Source of the DNA: Aquimarina longa SW024
GTDB lineage: Bacteria > Bacteroidota > Bacteroidia > Flavobacteriales > Flavobacteriaceae
Assembly: GCF_001401755.1 (NCBI RefSeq)
Contig: NZ_AVQK01000018.1
Coordinates: 168,580-232,579, forward strand
Length of the DNA stretch: 64,000 bases
Direction: 5' to 3'
Shown piece after piece: positions 1 to 8,234 of the stretch. Every line of letters begins with the position of its first letter. Within the stretch, counting starts at the first letter, position 1. Under the pieces are notes generated by a model. That model was not told the origin of the DNA. It did no database searches and saw nothing but the letters and a program-made list of their open reading frames with translations. A program made the position numbers and the translations under genes.

Positions 1-576
1 GATAGGTTGCTCTTTTGATCCTAATTTATATTTAAAGTAATTTCTAAATGAATAATTATCTGTTGTATCTTGCAAAAGATTTTGATTTTCTTTGTAATAA
101 AACAGGCAATCCTTTTTTAATATCAAATTGTCGTATTGCCTTGATAAAAATAAATCCTCATAGTAGTAATTACCGCCACTTTTTGTGACAGGTAAGGAAT
201 CAACAATAAAGATATTCTTATTTTTATCTAATTCATACAAATAAACCTTACTTATACTAACAGTATCTTCATCAAATTTTCGTTTTCTTAATCCTAAGAA
301 ATAAAACGATTTTAAAGTGTCAATAATACTAACACGAACTTGATAGTATTTTTCTCCCTCAATTTTAGATTTATAATATGCTTCTCGTTTCCAAAACCCA
401 TCATTTATTGAAATGTTTTTAATCTTAAAAGGAGGGTGATTACTTTTAATTTTCGCCCTTTCAACAACAGAGTTGTTATTGTTTTTGAAAGATGTCTCTT
501 TTTGATTTTTGTTTGTCTGTTTACAACTAAAAACAATTGCAGATAACAATAATAATATTGAATATATGTATTTCAT
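1..576 (-). CDS. Putative lipoprotein, C-terminus outside window (possible immunity protein)
   Basis: An open frame begins with ATG at 576 and stays open for 192 codons to base 1 of the window, so the C-terminus is missing. The protein starts MKYIYSILLLLSAIVFSC, a short basic n-region, a hydrophobic stretch and a lipobox-like VFSC. It should therefore be exported and lipid-anchored at Cys18. The rest is polar and rich in Lys, Tyr and Asn, with no domain I recognise. It lies downstream of another lipoprotein and a PAAR/cell-wall hydrolase pair on the same strand. By analogy with peptidoglycan-targeting effectors, whose immunity proteins act in the periplasm, it could be an immunity protein. 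That role is inference only. Confidence 0.7.
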   Translation of the reverse strand, partial: MKYIYSILLLLSAIVFSCKQTNKNQKETSFKNNNNSVVERAKIKSNHPPFKIKNISINDGFWKREAYYKSKIEGEKYYQVRVSIIDTLKSFYFLGLRKRKFDEDTVSISKVYLYELDKNKNIFIVDSLPVTKSGGNYYYEDLFLSRQYDNLILKKDCLFYYKENQNLLQDTTDNYSFRNYFKYKLGSKEQPI

Positions 577-654
577 TTTAAATAATGAGATTTTGCATCA
601 CTACTATTTACTAAAATTACTACGGAGTTATAAAATTCGTAGAGCTAGAGTTGA

Positions 655-1329
655 TCATTGGTTTTTTGCAATTACTTCTTTTATTTTTTCCTGCTCCCAT
701 TCCCAAGCTTTTCTGTCTGTACTGGGTGAAGTTTCAAAAGAATTTAACAACTGCCAACTTTTGATTGAATTATTAAAAGTAAACCACTGTGTCGTAAATT
801 TATAATCTTTTTCTTCACTCCGTTTTATATTATAAGAAGCATCAAGATTAGATGTATGCTCTAAATACTTTTTATCTATCAATGATAAATAAATGTAAAA
901 TTCTTCCTTAATGTCTGATACAGACAAACTGTTAATGCGCTCTCCTTCTTTTTCCCATTTATCATATTTATCACCTTCCTTAAATAACTCATCAACTTTT
1001 TGTAGATGTTTCTTAATTCCAATCTTAGGTATTAGGTAAGGTGCAATATTTCCATAAGTATTATTCCCTTTTGGATTATAAAGACATCCATAATCTGCTA
1101 TGCTTGCTGTTCCATCATAGCCGTATTTTTCACATTTAATAATATTATCAAAATTATAGCTAGATTTTATCTCTACTTTATCCTCACTTTTTTCATGTAC
1201 TTGCTCTGATTTTTTATGATTTGTAGTGGCATTTGCTTTTTTATTTATTTCCTTACAGCTAGTAATAAAAAACAAAAAAATAAATCCTGCATACATTATA
1301 AATTTAATCTTCATATTTATATTGTTCAT
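655..1329 (-). CDS. Putative lipoprotein directly downstream of the effector gene (candidate immunity protein)
   Basis: This encodes 224 aa, or 219 aa if the second Met (base 1314) is used. The second start gives a cleaner lipoprotein signal: MKIKFIMYAG followed by a hydrophobic run and the lipobox ITSC. The first ATG sits immediately after the TAA of the upstream 956-aa gene, so the two are very likely cotranscribed and may be translationally coupled. The mature part is hydrophilic, with several aromatic residues and a Trp-rich C-terminal region, and I recognise no family. A secreted, anchored protein encoded directly after a putative cell-wall hydrolase is what an immunity protein would look like, but the sequence alone does not prove it. 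Confidence 0.8.
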   Translation of the reverse strand: MNNINMKIKFIMYAGFIFLFFITSCKEINKKANATTNHKKSEQVHEKSEDKVEIKSSYNFDNIIKCEKYGYDGTASIADYGCLYNPKGNNTYGNIAPYLIPKIGIKKHLQKVDELFKEGDKYDKWEKEGERINSLSVSDIKEEFYIYLSLIDKKYLEHTSNLDASYNIKRSEEKDYKFTTQWFTFNNSIKSWQLLNSFETSPSTDRKAWEWEQEKIKEVIAKNQ

Positions 1330-4200
1330 TTAGTAATTAATTGGTCTAAAATAGCCTTTCCATCCATCGTGTTTTGTTAATGCACTACTATCTCTTTTAT
1401 ATACAGAAGTACGAGTACACCAAGTTTTGTTATATCCTCCATTCTCACGATTATATGCTTCCATAGGCTTTCTAGCACCACTTTTTCCAATAGCTTCCAT
1501 TATCCAAACAGCATCTTTCTTCTCATCATATTTGTAAACGATTCCTGTATGCCCACCACCACTTCTCCATACAAAAATATCTCCTGATTCAGGAATAAAA
1601 TCTGCCTTATCACTTCCTTCTACAAATTGTATTTTATTCGATCCTATGGCTTTTCTAAAATCTGCTTCTGTGGTCATTATACCTGTATGAATAGCTTTAT
1701 ATTTAGGCATACAACCAAGCTTATGTAGATATATACCAACAGTCTCGGAACAATCCAAAGCTGCCAACCCTTCATCGGATAAGGAGCTTCTTTCTCCTTG
1801 TTGACTATAAGGAATATGCTTATTTACCAAAAGCTTCATTTCTTCTAGTACAGATTTCATTTTTCCACCATCACCCACAATCATTTTCATCTGCTCGATA
1901 AATGAAATAGCGTGCAAATGATACACATTAGAATCTGTAGGAAACTGCCTTTTATCTCGTTCTTTCTCTAACTCGTCAAACTCTTTGCCTAGTAGTATTT
2001 CCTTTGCACTTGTTCCTTTAGGGAATATCCTGTGTGTGGGGTTGTATTTACTGTCTATGTACGCTTCTCTACGCTGTTGCATAGGTACAATTTCGCCATT
2101 TTTTATGTCTTGCCAAAAACAAAGATGTTTTATTTTATCTTTAAACATCTCGATTTTAGCATCTCGTTGCTGCTCTAACTTTTGTTTTAGGTCATTACCC
2201 TTATCATCTGTGCCTTTGGCTTCATTAATCCCTTTTTTATGCACCTCTATCAATTCTTGTTCAAAATCACTGATATTAGCCCAAGTGTTCCATTCGCTTT
2301 GATGTTTGCAAATAAGCTTGCTTAGTATGTCTATGGTATCTTTGGTACTTACAGCTTGTTGCAGCTCATAATTAGAGAGTTCTTTATCGCCATCGCTATC
2401 GGCTAACTCCCATATCTTTTTGATAAAATCATGGGGTTCGCTTTTTTCTACATATTCGCCAAACATATAAAAATACTGGTTGCCTGTATCTTCTAGTATT
2501 TCCCAACCATAATCCGCCCAATGGTAAGGATTCTTTTTGGTTAGGTCACTTTTTTTAACCCACCCTTGTTCATTGTCTTTGGTTTTTATAAGCCACCATT
2601 CTGTATTGGCGCTATCTTTTGTAGTGGCTTTTTTTCTAATCTTTGCGGTTTTTTTAGCTTTACTATCAGCGGTGTCTGCTGTGGGTTGTTGTTCATACAC
2701 AACGCTTATATCTTGTGATAATGCCACCCAATTGCCTACTTCGCCTGTTACCTCACTGGTTTTTACCCAGTATTTTTTGCCTGATTGCGCTGTGCCGTAA
2801 CCAATAGTCCTTTTATTTCCTGTTCCCTGAAATTTTAAATATACTTTGGTGTCTGTACTTGGCAAAAGGTTTTCGAGTGCTGTATTCACTTCCTCAAAAT
2901 GTTCTCCAACAATGGTATATGTAGGCTTCGTAGTTTTCTTTCCATTCACATAAACAGCTACTTTTTTTGTCCAATGAAGATGTGTTGTTTTATCTTCGAT
3001 TTTACAGGAAACATCTTCAAACCCGATTTGGGTATAGTCGTCTTTAATCTGATAGATTTTTACTTTGGTATCGGCTTTTAAAAAATTGCAAGGTTTGCCC
3101 ACCTGTAATAATTGCTCCTTGGCAACTTCATACGATGTGCGGTCATTGTCCTGTGTATTATTGATAAACTCGTGTATGCCGCTATCATCTGTAAAGACTT
3201 CTATATGTACGGTGGTATAGCCTTTTGAGGCATTAGATTCATAACGACTAGGAACACCAATAATCTGCCCTGCTGTAATAGGTACATCTACATTCTGTAC
3301 CTCATTAAATACTACATCATCTTTGATCTGTTTAGTAAGAGGTTCACAATCGGCAACCATAACATACTGTGTTCTGCCTTTGATTTTATACCAGTTTTTA
3401 TCTTTGGTTTTTTCAACTTCAAGTGCTGTTTCTGCACATTCCATACCTATATATGTGCCATTGATAGTATCAAATACCATCGTGCCTTTGGGAGCATTGG
3501 CATTAAAAGTATTTTTATCTTTTGCCTTAGTATGGCTTATTTGGTAGTGGTTTTCGCCATGATCAGTAGTCCAACTCTTTAGCGCAATTAATATTTCTCC
3601 TTGATAACTACAAAATACATAACTTGTATTATTTTCCATCCAATGTCCTTTGGGTGGGGTAATATTTTCTTTTTTTATCAAACTACCTTTAGGTACAAAT
3701 ACCTTTTCTTTGGCATCATCCTTTGTTTTATGATCTTCGCAATACTCTCTAACTTTTAAACCTATTTCTTTAGTAGCTGTCTTTACTTTTGTTGTATATT
3801 TTGCATATAGATCTGGTATGCTTTTCCCTTTGTTTTTTATCATTTCTGCTTTAGGTTGCAGGTGCATATACAGACTGTAAAATCGTAGTGCTACCCCTTT
3901 TGGGGTTTTATAATGATGTTGTATGAGTATAAACCCGTTGGAGTATTTAATATCTTTATTATCTTTTTCATGTAGATACTTTTCGGGTATGCGATAGGCT
4001 ATAATTCTACCGTCTGCAATAGCACTCACGTTTGTTCCAAAATCTTCTATATGGATGCCGCCATGCCACGTATTACTACTCCCTACAGGATAAAAACCAT
4101 GTCGGTTTTGATGTCCGTAATAGCTTGCTATAGTGCGTTCTTTTTCTTCTTCGGTAGGATTGTCGCCATAAGAAGGTAATACAGGATAGTCAATTTTCAT
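1330..4200 (-). CDS. Large PAAR-linked cell-wall hydrolase-like protein (M23-like N-terminus, SH3-like middle, NlpC/P60- or CHAP-like C-terminus)
   Basis: 956 aa with no signal peptide. Residues 43-70 resemble the start of M23/LytM domains (WHGGIHIEDFG, then a SAIADGRIIAYR strand), and a later TVHIEVF resembles the second metal-ligand strand. The usual D and the first H of HxH are replaced, so this domain may be non-catalytic. The middle contains SH3-like stretches, around residues 440-560, and an EF-hand-like DSDGDKELS near residue 600. The C-terminus carries DCSETVG (Cys817) and GGGHTGIVY (His884) preceded by SGDIFVW. This is the Cys/His arrangement of NlpC/P60 or CHAP amidases. A PAAR gene lies 12 bp upstream (counting from its stop) and lipoprotein genes follow, which suggests a type VI-type antibacterial effector acting on peptidoglycan. 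Function is inferred from domains and context. Confidence 0.85.
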   Translation of the reverse strand: MKIDYPVLPSYGDNPTEEEKERTIASYYGHQNRHGFYPVGSSNTWHGGIHIEDFGTNVSAIADGRIIAYRIPEKYLHEKDNKDIKYSNGFILIQHHYKTPKGVALRFYSLYMHLQPKAEMIKNKGKSIPDLYAKYTTKVKTATKEIGLKVREYCEDHKTKDDAKEKVFVPKGSLIKKENITPPKGHWMENNTSYVFCSYQGEILIALKSWTTDHGENHYQISHTKAKDKNTFNANAPKGTMVFDTINGTYIGMECAETALEVEKTKDKNWYKIKGRTQYVMVADCEPLTKQIKDDVVFNEVQNVDVPITAGQIIGVPSRYESNASKGYTTVHIEVFTDDSGIHEFINNTQDNDRTSYEVAKEQLLQVGKPCNFLKADTKVKIYQIKDDYTQIGFEDVSCKIEDKTTHLHWTKKVAVYVNGKKTTKPTYTIVGEHFEEVNTALENLLPSTDTKVYLKFQGTGNKRTIGYGTAQSGKKYWVKTSEVTGEVGNWVALSQDISVVYEQQPTADTADSKAKKTAKIRKKATTKDSANTEWWLIKTKDNEQGWVKKSDLTKKNPYHWADYGWEILEDTGNQYFYMFGEYVEKSEPHDFIKKIWELADSDGDKELSNYELQQAVSTKDTIDILSKLICKHQSEWNTWANISDFEQELIEVHKKGINEAKGTDDKGNDLKQKLEQQRDAKIEMFKDKIKHLCFWQDIKNGEIVPMQQRREAYIDSKYNPTHRIFPKGTSAKEILLGKEFDELEKERDKRQFPTDSNVYHLHAISFIEQMKMIVGDGGKMKSVLEEMKLLVNKHIPYSQQGERSSLSDEGLAALDCSETVGIYLHKLGCMPKYKAIHTGIMTTEADFRKAIGSNKIQFVEGSDKADFIPESGDIFVWRSGGGHTGIVYKYDEKKDAVWIMEAIGKSGARKPMEAYNRENGGYNKTWCTRTSVYKRDSSALTKHDGWKGYFRPINY

Positions 4201-4212
4201 AAAACAGCAGAT

Positions 4213-4689
4213 TTACATACTAAAATCAACATCAACCAGATAGCCGTGTTTTTTTAATTCTTGTTGTTTTGATTTTGCTTCTCTCGTTTTTTTAGAATTA
4301 GCAAGCGCATTAATCCTGTCGAGCATATTTCTTGCGGGCGTTGGTGGCATCAGTTCTATAGGCATCGTTACCAATTGAGAGGTTTTTACAGGCATAGCCG
4401 TTTCTATAATAACATTGGGTTGTCCTGTAGAAATAACCCCGCCATGTGATGTCATGCAGCCTACATAGGCTATGGGTTTACCATTTACCAAAACTCCTGT
4501 TTCTCCCTGAATGATAATTGATATTGAACCATCGGCACATATACATTTATCGCCCATACGTGCTACGGGTCTATCATTTACAAAAACATTGGGAGAGCCT
4601 GAAATAATTGTACCACCTACATGCGCTGTAGTACCACTATACATTGGGCAATTGTGCTGATCTCCTACAGTTGCAACAAGTTTTGACAT
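4213..4689 (-). CDS. PAAR-domain protein
   Basis: 158 aa from the Met in MSKLVATVGDQH (4689). An in-frame Met nine codons upstream is less likely because it adds a non-conserved basic tail. The glycine-rich pattern VGGTIISGSPNVFVNDRPVA, followed by ARMGDKCICADG, is typical of PAAR (Pro-Ala-Ala-Arg) proteins, and GVLVNGKPIAYVG is a second copy of the same strand pattern. PAAR proteins sharpen the VgrG spike of type VI secretion systems and tether effectors. The short C-terminal tail (about 45 residues, Lys-rich) may be an adaptor region. It is encoded immediately upstream of the 956-aa hydrolase, consistent with a delivered pair. No VgrG or sheath genes are visible in this window. Confidence 0.9.
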   Translation of the reverse strand: MSKLVATVGDQHNCPMYSGTTAHVGGTIISGSPNVFVNDRPVARMGDKCICADGSISIIIQGETGVLVNGKPIAYVGCMTSHGGVISTGQPNVIIETAMPVKTSQLVTMPIELMPPTPARNMLDRINALANSKKTREAKSKQQELKKHGYLVDVDFSM

Positions 4690-4738
4690 TCTTTTTGGTT
4701 TTAAAAGTTTTGGCACTGCAATTTAATAAGATTATGAA

Positions 4739-4837
4739 TTACAGCGCATTAATTTTTATATTTTTTTGTTCATCATTTTTGCCATAGCCGCATAAGTAGG
4801 CATTTGGTGATTTGGGCATAGGCAACGGGGTATTCAT
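4739..4837 (-). CDS. Possible small protein or gene remnant (32 aa)
   Basis: A short frame starting MNTPLPMPKSPNAY and ending KINAL lies between the PAAR gene and the 162-aa gene on the same strand. It begins 15 bp after the stop of the upstream gene. Length and lack of a recognisable motif make it uncertain. It could be a real microprotein, a decayed end of a longer gene, or chance. Confidence 0.3.
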   Translation of the reverse strand: MNTPLPMPKSPNAYLCGYGKNDEQKNIKINAL

Positions 4838-4851
4838 CGGAACAAAAAAAG

Positions 4852-5340
4852 TCAATTCAAACTAAATTTATTGTACTTACATTTTGCTATAAACTTCCAA
4901 AAATGGGTAACACTTACTTTGGTGCATAATAAAGGTTCATACAATTGATTAGGCACTGTTTCATACTTAATAAACCCTTTTTCGTAATGATCGTAACGCT
5001 CACAAAACACGGGCTTTTCTTTATCATCTAATTTTACACGAATAGCATAAATCCCTTGTATGAAATACTCATATTCCTTGCGCTTAAACTTGTACTTTTC
5101 ATACTTTGGCTTGATGTTTACATTAAGAAGCGCGATATATTCCCAAAAACGAATTGGGCTTACTTTCTGACAATCCATATCATCATTAATGCGCTTTACC
5201 ATACGCCAATCAGAAACAAAATCCCGTTTCTCTAGGTCGTAGCGTTCTACCTCATCCCATTCGCCGTCACTGTCAAGTTCCACGCGTACAGCGTGAACAC
5301 CTTGAATGTAAAATAAGTACTCCATAACTAAATTTTTCAT
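4852..5340 (-). CDS. Hypothetical protein with an internal duplication
   Basis: 162 aa (157 if the Met in MEYLFYIQG is used). Two halves align with each other: YIQGVHAVRVELD near residue 11 matches FIQGIYAIRVKLD near residue 92. Each is followed by an ERYD motif, an F[VI] position, and a KVSPIRFWEYIA / KVSVTHFWKFIA motif. Each unit is therefore about 70-80 residues. It has no signal peptide and no membrane segment. It sits upstream of the PAAR/effector genes on the same strand and could serve that cassette, for example as a chaperone, adaptor or immunity protein, but I do not recognise the family. Confidence 0.75.
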   Translation of the reverse strand: MKNLVMEYLFYIQGVHAVRVELDSDGEWDEVERYDLEKRDFVSDWRMVKRINDDMDCQKVSPIRFWEYIALLNVNIKPKYEKYKFKRKEYEYFIQGIYAIRVKLDDKEKPVFCERYDHYEKGFIKYETVPNQLYEPLLCTKVSVTHFWKFIAKCKYNKFSLN

Positions 5341-5394
5341 TACATATTCGTATGTGTTTTTTGTTGCTGCAATTTACGATTAAAATTTAATATG

Positions 5395-5442
5395 GGTCAT
5401 ATAAGATTCAAAAAAGAATCCTTTATTACGTAATTTATGACC
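5395..5442. promoter_or_regulatory. Nested inverted repeats upstream of the XRE regulator
   Basis: GGTCATA (5395-5401) and TATGACC (5436-5442) form exact 7-bp inverted arms. They enclose a GATTC-A6-GAATC hairpin (5405-5420) and the palindrome TTACGTAA (5426-5433). The block lies 29 bp before the ATG of the small regulator and about 55 bp from the oppositely transcribed 162-aa gene. It could be an autoregulatory operator, or the inner hairpin could be a terminator. No binding evidence is available. Confidence 0.35.
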
Positions 5443-5470
5443 ATTGAATTAGTGAATTTTACAATCACCA

Positions 5471-5722
5471 ATGAAAGATAATACGGTTACTAAAAAGAGA
5501 ATAGGACGGCAAGTTAGAGCCTTACGGCTTCGTGCCGAATATTCCAGTTATGAAACTTTTGCCAACGATCACGACTTACCACGCAAAACCTACTGGCGAT
5601 TGGAAGCAGGGCATAACTTCACTATAGATACACTTTTGCGGGTTCTCGATATTCATAAGTTATCAATCGAAGATTTCTTTTGTGAGCTAAAAGAAAAACA
5701 AGCTAAACAAGACATAAAATAA
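5471..5722 (+). CDS. Small XRE-like helix-turn-helix DNA-binding protein
   Basis: 83 aa. Residues 10-65 follow the Cro/CI pattern: IGRQVRALRLRAEY, a turn, then LPRKTYWRLEAGHNFTIDTL and LRVLDIHKLSIEDFF. The recognition helix is around RKTYWRLEAG. Such small regulators commonly control mobile element genes, and this one is transcribed away from the effector cassette. It ends convergently 46 bp from the coupling protein gene, with a shared hairpin terminator between. Its target is unknown, but the inverted repeats just upstream suggest autoregulation. Confidence 0.8.
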   Translation: MKDNTVTKKRIGRQVRALRLRAEYSSYETFANDHDLPRKTYWRLEAGHNFTIDTLLRVLDIHKLSIEDFFCELKEKQAKQDIK

Positions 5723-5745
5723 TCCCCGCCATAATGACGGGGATT
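5721..5745. terminator. Hairpin terminator between convergent genes
   Basis: AATCCCCG (5721-5728) pairs exactly with CGGGGATT (5738-5745) around a 9-nt loop. On the minus strand the stem is followed by a TTATTTT run, so it should end the mobilization transcript. It also overlaps the end of the XRE gene on the plus strand. Confidence 0.75.
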
Positions 5746-5768
5746 TAGTACAACAATTTAAGTATTAA

Positions 5769-7910
5769 TTATCGGGTGTTCTTACCATACTGGCTGCGTT
5801 TGAACAATTTAAAGAATGGTACTCGCCTAAGTTTTAGCGGGTAGCCCTCTCTAGGAATAATGATTTGATTCTTTGTGCCTACGTCCAAAAATTCCGAGAC
5901 TTCCGATGCTTCCATTAGTTTATAGGTTTGTTCTGAACCGTTTTTTTTATTCTTTACCGTGTAGTTCCCTAAAACATCGGAAATATATTTAGCGGAATCG
6001 TGGTCTTTTTTATCCAATGCAAAAACCTGTAGATCGCAACTGCTCCAAAAATCCCCTTCATTTTTATATACTTTTCGTATCTGGTCGATGGATTGCAGGA
6101 TAAACCAAAACTTTATATAACTTCCTGCTGCAATCGTGATCTTTTGAGCCACCGGCGCAAAGTAACCTAGCTTGCTAAATTCTTCCATTAAGAACAACAC
6201 ACGGCGCTTAGAGCCTTTAGGCTGTGACGTAACGTGATTACTGCATTTATTCAATCCCATTGTATAAAAAGCAGAGGTTAGTCTATTGAATTTTTGTAAA
6301 TGTTCTTCGGGCAATATTAGAAATATACTCGCTTCTTTTGCTTTTGCATCTGCCAAACTGAAATCGCTTTTATGACAGATAATTTTTTGTATAGATGGCG
6401 AGTTCATCCAGTCAATACCGCGTGTTAATGTTGATAGGATTGCGCCTTTTTCCTTTTCCCCAACGGTAGTTAGAATACTGGCGGCTTCCTTCGCTGCGCC
6501 ACCTACAGCATGATTGGTTGTAAGTTTAAATTTGATAAAATCATTTAAAGCTATTGGGCAAAATTGCGAAGCTGTCGCTGCACCATATTTTATAAAATTA
6601 AATACCGTTCCTAAATGACGTTGTTCATCTTCTAAAAAAGGATCTGATAGCACATAAGCAATAACACCCCTTAATACGATTTGGGCAGTCTCACGAAAAT
6701 GCGCGGCGTTCCCTGCTTCGTTTTCTGACTTTTCTATGCAGGCTTCGGCAAGGGTAATGATATGTTCCCGTGCTTCGGGATGGTTCACGTCTATTTCATC
6801 CAAAATATTCCAATGCGAATTTTTTAATGCAACGCCTGAACCTTTTTTTTCAATAACCACATTAAAAGGGTCTAGCACGTAAAATGGGCGTTGCTGGCTA
6901 CGGCGTTTCCATACCACTTGTGTAATCTCACCTTTTACGTCTAGCGCAATTACTCCTCCTGCATAGTTCAATACATTCGTATAGATCACGTCAACGGATT
7001 TACCGCCCCGCGTTCCTGCAACGGTAATCATATGCCATTCGGTTTTAAAGCCAATATTCCTGCCCGTTAATTGGAAATCGTTTTCAAAAAACGTCTTACC
7101 TAAAAATAAAGTGCTTTCCGCAGAAAACCATATACGGTTACGATTTTTGATAAACCACGTACCAATGTCATTTTTAAAAAAGGTGTAATAACTTGCCCAA
7201 CGGCTCGATTCGCCATGTACCGATCTAATGAACAACCGCCGATATAGTTCTGATTCCTTCACATATTCAACAACAATCAAAATACTGTTCTTGAAATACA
7301 GGATAATGACAGGCACAAAAAGCATCCAGAAGATGTACCAAAAATACGCGCTTGGGTGTAAATATTGCACCACCACAAAAAGCATAAAAACATTGACCGC
7401 ATTAATATTATAAATGGTGGTGTTAAGGTGTTTCTCTGGCTTATTGATCGCAAAATACACCCCCGTAAAATGCAGGGCAACGATTACAAAGGCAGCAATA
7501 CAAAAGGCAAGGGCTTGTGTTTCGGGTAAGTTTTTCCAAAACACCCCGAAAAAACAATACAGGTACAACACGCTGAATACAGGAATAAAATATTTTACAT
7601 TCTTGAAAAGGCGTAACCGTATTACGGCTAATTTACTGGCAAACAAAAGCCACGATAAAAGAATAATGCTTATACTCATTAGTATGATTAAAAATAAGAG
7701 TTCCCCATTATTGTGTAGCAATGCATCCCATATGCCGTAACGCCTACCTGTGAAGGTATAGCGGTTCACTTCCAATTTGGGTAACTTGTTCCATAGGGTA
7801 CGGCTTATAAATAACCCATAAATAAAGATCAAAATGATTGCCACCCCGTAATTGATACGAGCGGTAATCCCTGTTTTTCGCAAGGCTGCGGCTTTGTGTG
7901 TTGCTTTCAT
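5769..7910 (-). CDS. VirD4/TraG-type conjugative coupling protein
   Basis: 713 aa from the Met in MKATHKAAALRKTG (7910). A longer upstream frame exists, but it would overlap the preceding 82-aa gene, so the internal start is preferred. The N-terminal 220 residues contain about six hydrophobic segments, anchoring the protein in the inner membrane. Walker A is GTRGGKS (residues 299-305) and the Walker B-like segment is VLFLMEEFSKLG near residue 573, with Glu where Asp is usual. ALDVKGE and YVLDPFN also fit the family. Coupling proteins bring the relaxase-DNA complex to the type IV channel and hydrolyse ATP. Here it is encoded with a relaxase but no channel genes. Confidence 0.92.
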   Translation of the reverse strand: MKATHKAAALRKTGITARINYGVAIILIFIYGLFISRTLWNKLPKLEVNRYTFTGRRYGIWDALLHNNGELLFLIILMSISIILLSWLLFASKLAVIRLRLFKNVKYFIPVFSVLYLYCFFGVFWKNLPETQALAFCIAAFVIVALHFTGVYFAINKPEKHLNTTIYNINAVNVFMLFVVVQYLHPSAYFWYIFWMLFVPVIILYFKNSILIVVEYVKESELYRRLFIRSVHGESSRWASYYTFFKNDIGTWFIKNRNRIWFSAESTLFLGKTFFENDFQLTGRNIGFKTEWHMITVAGTRGGKSVDVIYTNVLNYAGGVIALDVKGEITQVVWKRRSQQRPFYVLDPFNVVIEKKGSGVALKNSHWNILDEIDVNHPEAREHIITLAEACIEKSENEAGNAAHFRETAQIVLRGVIAYVLSDPFLEDEQRHLGTVFNFIKYGAATASQFCPIALNDFIKFKLTTNHAVGGAAKEAASILTTVGEKEKGAILSTLTRGIDWMNSPSIQKIICHKSDFSLADAKAKEASIFLILPEEHLQKFNRLTSAFYTMGLNKCSNHVTSQPKGSKRRVLFLMEEFSKLGYFAPVAQKITIAAGSYIKFWFILQSIDQIRKVYKNEGDFWSSCDLQVFALDKKDHDSAKYISDVLGNYTVKNKKNGSEQTYKLMEASEVSEFLDVGTKNQIIIPREGYPLKLRRVPFFKLFKRSQYGKNTR

Positions 7911-7929
7911 ATCGCATAGTTTTAAATTG

Positions 7930-8178
7930 TTAATCCTCGAACAAGTCCATACCGTCTGTATGGTCATTCTCTTGTGCTTGTTCATCCTGTTGTTTGATTT
8001 CATCAATCGTAATTTCAATTTGCTTGATCTGCTCAAATAATTGATTACGCTGTGCTTCGGCTTCGGGGCTGCCCTGCACGTCCTCTAAGGCTTCGTACTG
8101 CTCCCGTGTGTGGTCTAGCAATTCGCTGTAATGTTCAATTTGCCTTTCGCTGCTACTTTCTTTAGAAAATAATCCCAT
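7930..8178 (-). CDS. Small acidic coiled-coil protein upstream of the coupling protein
   Basis: 82 aa, MGLFSKESS at the start, then an almost entirely helical, charged sequence with heptad-like spacing (EHYSELLDHTREQYEALED, then QLFEQIKQIEITIDEIKQQ) and an acidic tail ending DLFED. There is no signal peptide. It ends 19 bp before the coupling protein start and is surely in the same transcript. I do not recognise the family. A role as a partner of the coupling protein or relaxosome is a guess from position. Confidence 0.75.
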   Translation of the reverse strand: MGLFSKESSSERQIEHYSELLDHTREQYEALEDVQGSPEAEAQRNQLFEQIKQIEITIDEIKQQDEQAQENDHTDGMDLFED

Positions 8179-8204
8179 ATTTTTTTATTTTTAAGTGAAA
8201 AAAT

Positions 8205-8226
8205 AACCCCACCAATGGGCGGGGCT
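8205..8226 (-). terminator. Probable intrinsic terminator or attenuator after the Sel1-like gene
   Basis: On the minus strand GCCCCGCC and GGTGGGG pair around CATT, with one mismatch, and are followed by a TTATTTTTT tract. It lies between the Sel1-like gene and the 82-aa gene, so it may partly uncouple the coupling protein genes from the upstream promoter. Confidence 0.55.
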
Positions 8227-8234
8227 GTCTATTT

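Noticed and set aside
7911..8036. A longer N-terminus for the coupling protein
   Set aside because: It would overlap the 82-aa upstream gene throughout and adds a basic sequence with no membrane character. The Met at 7910 fits better.
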